DNA of 64,000 bases from Polytrichum commune (Eukaryota > Streptophyta > Polytrichopsida > Polytrichales > Polytrichaceae): positions 10,542,001 through 10,606,000 of the forward strand of contig OX485804.1 of the NCBI GenBank assembly GCA_950295325.1, given 5' to 3'. Made by a program: the position numbers and the translations under genes. Position 1 is the stretch's first letter. Every line of letters begins with the position of its first letter. Under the pieces are notes generated by a model. It did no database searches and had not been told where the DNA came from. It worked only from the letters and a program-made list of their open reading frames with translations. Positions 62,053-64,000 of the stretch are shown piece by piece.

Positions 62053-62430
62053 AAAGCACCACGGGCCTTGGCTTGGTGGTTAGGGCTCATGGCCCCCAAT
62101 GAGGAGGTTGTGGGTTCTATTCCCCATGCCGGCGTGGTGCTCACCACCTTAGTCCACCCAACTATGGTGGGGGGTCCTTGGACCTTGTTGTATGGGTACC
62201 TCAAAGCCCTTTGGGGGGATACCATGTCCGGTATCTTCAAGGCACTAGTGGCTAGCTAGGAACTAGTATAGTGTGTCACTATAGTGTCCATCCTCGAAAG
62301 GGGAGAGTAGTATTGTCCCAATGTCCCCTTGTCCAGTGGGCATCGGGTCATTGGCATTACGAACGGACACTTCATTCACGCCGGCCCCTTGCTAAAAAGG
62401 GACCGGAGTTTCTATCTATCTATCTATCTA
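62053..62430 (+). mobile_element. tRNA-derived SINE (family 1), copy 2, with TCTA tail
   Basis: Box A TGGCTTGGTGG at 62069-62079 and box B GGTTCTATTCC at 62113-62123, spaced as in tRNA. A body of about 270 bases follows, with GGGGGATACCATGTCCGG and GTGTGTCACTATAGTGTCCA, then a (TCTA)n tail at about 62410-62430. The direct repeat TCTAGGCAACCA at 62041-62052 and 62427-62438 is a 12-bp target duplication overlapping the tail. Near-identity to the copy at 15953 suggests recent activity. Frames here, repeated at 16.1-16.4 kb, are not genes. Confidence 0.95.
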
Positions 62431-62438
62431 GGCAACCA

Positions 62439-63317
62439 CAAAAAAATCCCAAACATTCTAACTTCGCCCACAAGCTACCAAAATTTCTACCAACATAGTA
62501 CACCACCCCAATCCCCTCCACCTCTCCCGCCCACCTATAACAAAATGCCAAGACTAAGTGTTAGAAAGGGTCCCACCTGTTCATAGGTCAAAATATGGGA
62601 TAACATTTCTTGCATCAACTAGCATAGTGGCTGCACAAGGACTCGACCTCAACCCTTAACATTGAACAAAGTTAAAACACCTCCTGATACACATAACCTC
62701 TAACATGTCCATGCTATTACACCCACCCAAACTTATATGACAATCCCCAACACACCTACCCCCCCCCCCTTGTACACAATTTTCCAATCCTAGGATCCTC
62801 AAATCTACTAATTAATCACGGCCCTGAATTAACATCCCAACACTACAAATCCTTTTGAAACAATACTCTATCTATTATAAAGCCTTCATGCTTACAAATA
62901 AGTAGTAATTTTAGGAGTTGCCTCAAATGGGGTAAACCCATTCAACAAACTCTAGAAAAAGGCCCTTAATCATATTGGTAGTAAAACTATTGTAAAACTA
63001 TTTTATTTTATTTTATTTTACTTATTGTATTATAACTTGAACTAGGGAGATTTTCTACTTGATGTACTAATAATTGTTCTATCAATATATTATTCACCTT
63101 AATTGTTAGGTCCTGAATTATCACTACCTTTGGATAGGTGGGCCCAAAGGGTAGGGGAAGAGGAGAAAAAAAGGGCTAAGGTGGAAAGGTAGATTGTTGA
63201 TTCTTCTCAAGTTTGCCTTTCTTGAGTATATGAAACATATTATATTTAATGTCAATTTTGTGTATGGAGTCCATGAGTTTTCTTAAGCTTGGCATGAGAA
63301 TCTTAAGGGAAAAATAG
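62439..63317. other. Intergenic, no gene recognised
   Basis: C-run near 62759-62770 and (TTTTA)n at 63001-63021. No gene-like frame. Confidence 0.5.
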
Positions 63318-63540
63318 TTAGTTGATGGTGGACTTATAATTTGTGTGACATATGTCAATGGTAAGAATGATGGTAGGAACAACTTTGGCCCACCACCATA
63401 TGTAAATGAGAGATGAGGAAGTTGTATTTGACAAGTTTAAACTGAATGGCAACCTCCGGGAAGCAGGCATTGCAATAAGTGAATTCAATAAATTGAATGG
63501 TGAGGTGAGCATTGGAGGCAAAGAAAGGTTTGGCATCCAT
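63318..63540 (-). pseudogene. LINE ORF2 C-terminal-like fragment, second occurrence
   Basis: The minus frame from 63540 has LTIQFIEFTYCNACFPE, then KLVKYNFLISHLHMV. It shares TIQFIE(F/L)TYC and the following FP...KYN with 18132-18413. In LINEs this region lies after the reverse transcriptase. Here it is upstream (higher coordinate) of the remnant at 59645-61175 on the same strand, so it belongs to another copy. An alternative frame, 63318-63536, covers the same bases. Confidence 0.5.
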
Positions 63541-64000
63541 CTTGAGTTTTGGAAATTCTACTTAAGGAGATTCCTTCTATTAAGGGCTTTGATTTGATAA
63601 GGGTAGTAGAAACTAAAGAAAATAAATTAGAAGATTACCCAAAAATCTATTGGTTGTCGATTCATGTGAACCATGGGGAGGAATCACCATTTGTAGGTGA
63701 ACTTGAATCATATGTAGCTAGGGAATTGCATGTAGTTAGTAGGAAATCAAGTCTCATATAGGCTAACTGATGCAACACTTTGATGCTTGAGAATAGAAGG
63801 TGATTGCCAAACAAGTTGGTCATTACAACACATAGAACCTTGAAAAAAATGGAAGGTGTGCTCACATGTAAGAGAGTGTTCTATATGACAACCTTTTTCT
63901 TTTGCACTAAGAATAGTGCAATCCCAAGTTTGCATTTGATCCATGTGGCCTGAAATTACTTAAATTATGTCATGATATGAATCTCTTGGTTTTTCCTCCT
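63541..64000. other. Right edge, no gene recognised
   Basis: Overlapping short frames on both strands (63549-63761 plus; 63662-63944 minus). The plus frame is acidic/basic mixed and could be retroelement-derived; nothing identifiable. Confidence 0.35.

Overview
The window looks like nuclear DNA of a land plant. Two intron-containing plant genes can be read exon by exon: an RCD1/SRO-family protein (WWE, PARP-like and RST domains) and a B12D-type mitochondrial protein. The rest is mostly AT-rich, repeat-filled intergenic DNA with only short chance reading frames. Introns in the two genes are fairly short (about 0.15-1.0 kb) while intergenic distances are long. I cannot name the species; a non-seed land plant is a guess.

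Layout. 0-8 kb: simple repeats, a tandem array of about 459-bp units with decaying reading frames, and a 117-bp minisatellite. 7.8-16.4 kb: non-autonomous transposons with well-defined ends (two Tourist/Harbinger-like with TTA duplications, one Mutator-like foldback with a 9-bp duplication, one Emigrant/pogo-like with TA, one hAT-like with 8 bp) and a tRNA-derived SINE. 18-24 kb: a LINE fragment, a pogo-type element that still carries the helix-turn-helix part of its transposase, an old 450-bp duplication, and two copies of a second SINE family. 26-37 kb: four copies of a family with CACTAAATA-type ends, three more hAT-like MITEs, SINE fragments and a foldback hairpin.

37.6-41.9 kb: the SRO gene, with a GC-rich leader and six coding exons. 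42-47.5 kb: no firm gene. 47.5-49.2 kb: a 1.65-kb, GC-richer insert with ends like piggyBac (TTAA then CCCT...AGGG then TTAA). 49.3-50.1 kb: a second copy of the 12.7-kb Tourist-like element, itself carrying a 270-bp insertion. 51.5-53.0 kb: the B12D gene in three exons, with a duplication in intron 1. 55.5-58.8 kb: a degenerate AT-rich array of a recurring motif. 59.2-63.6 kb: remains of LINE retrotransposons on the minus strand, with a second full copy of the first SINE.

The two genes are not obviously related in function: SRO proteins are nuclear scaffolds that bind transcription factors in stress signalling, and B12D proteins sit at the mitochondrial inner membrane. Calls for transposons rest on terminal inverted repeats and target-site duplications read directly; superfamily names are inferences from the size of the duplication and the terminal bases. 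All homology statements are from recognition by eye.
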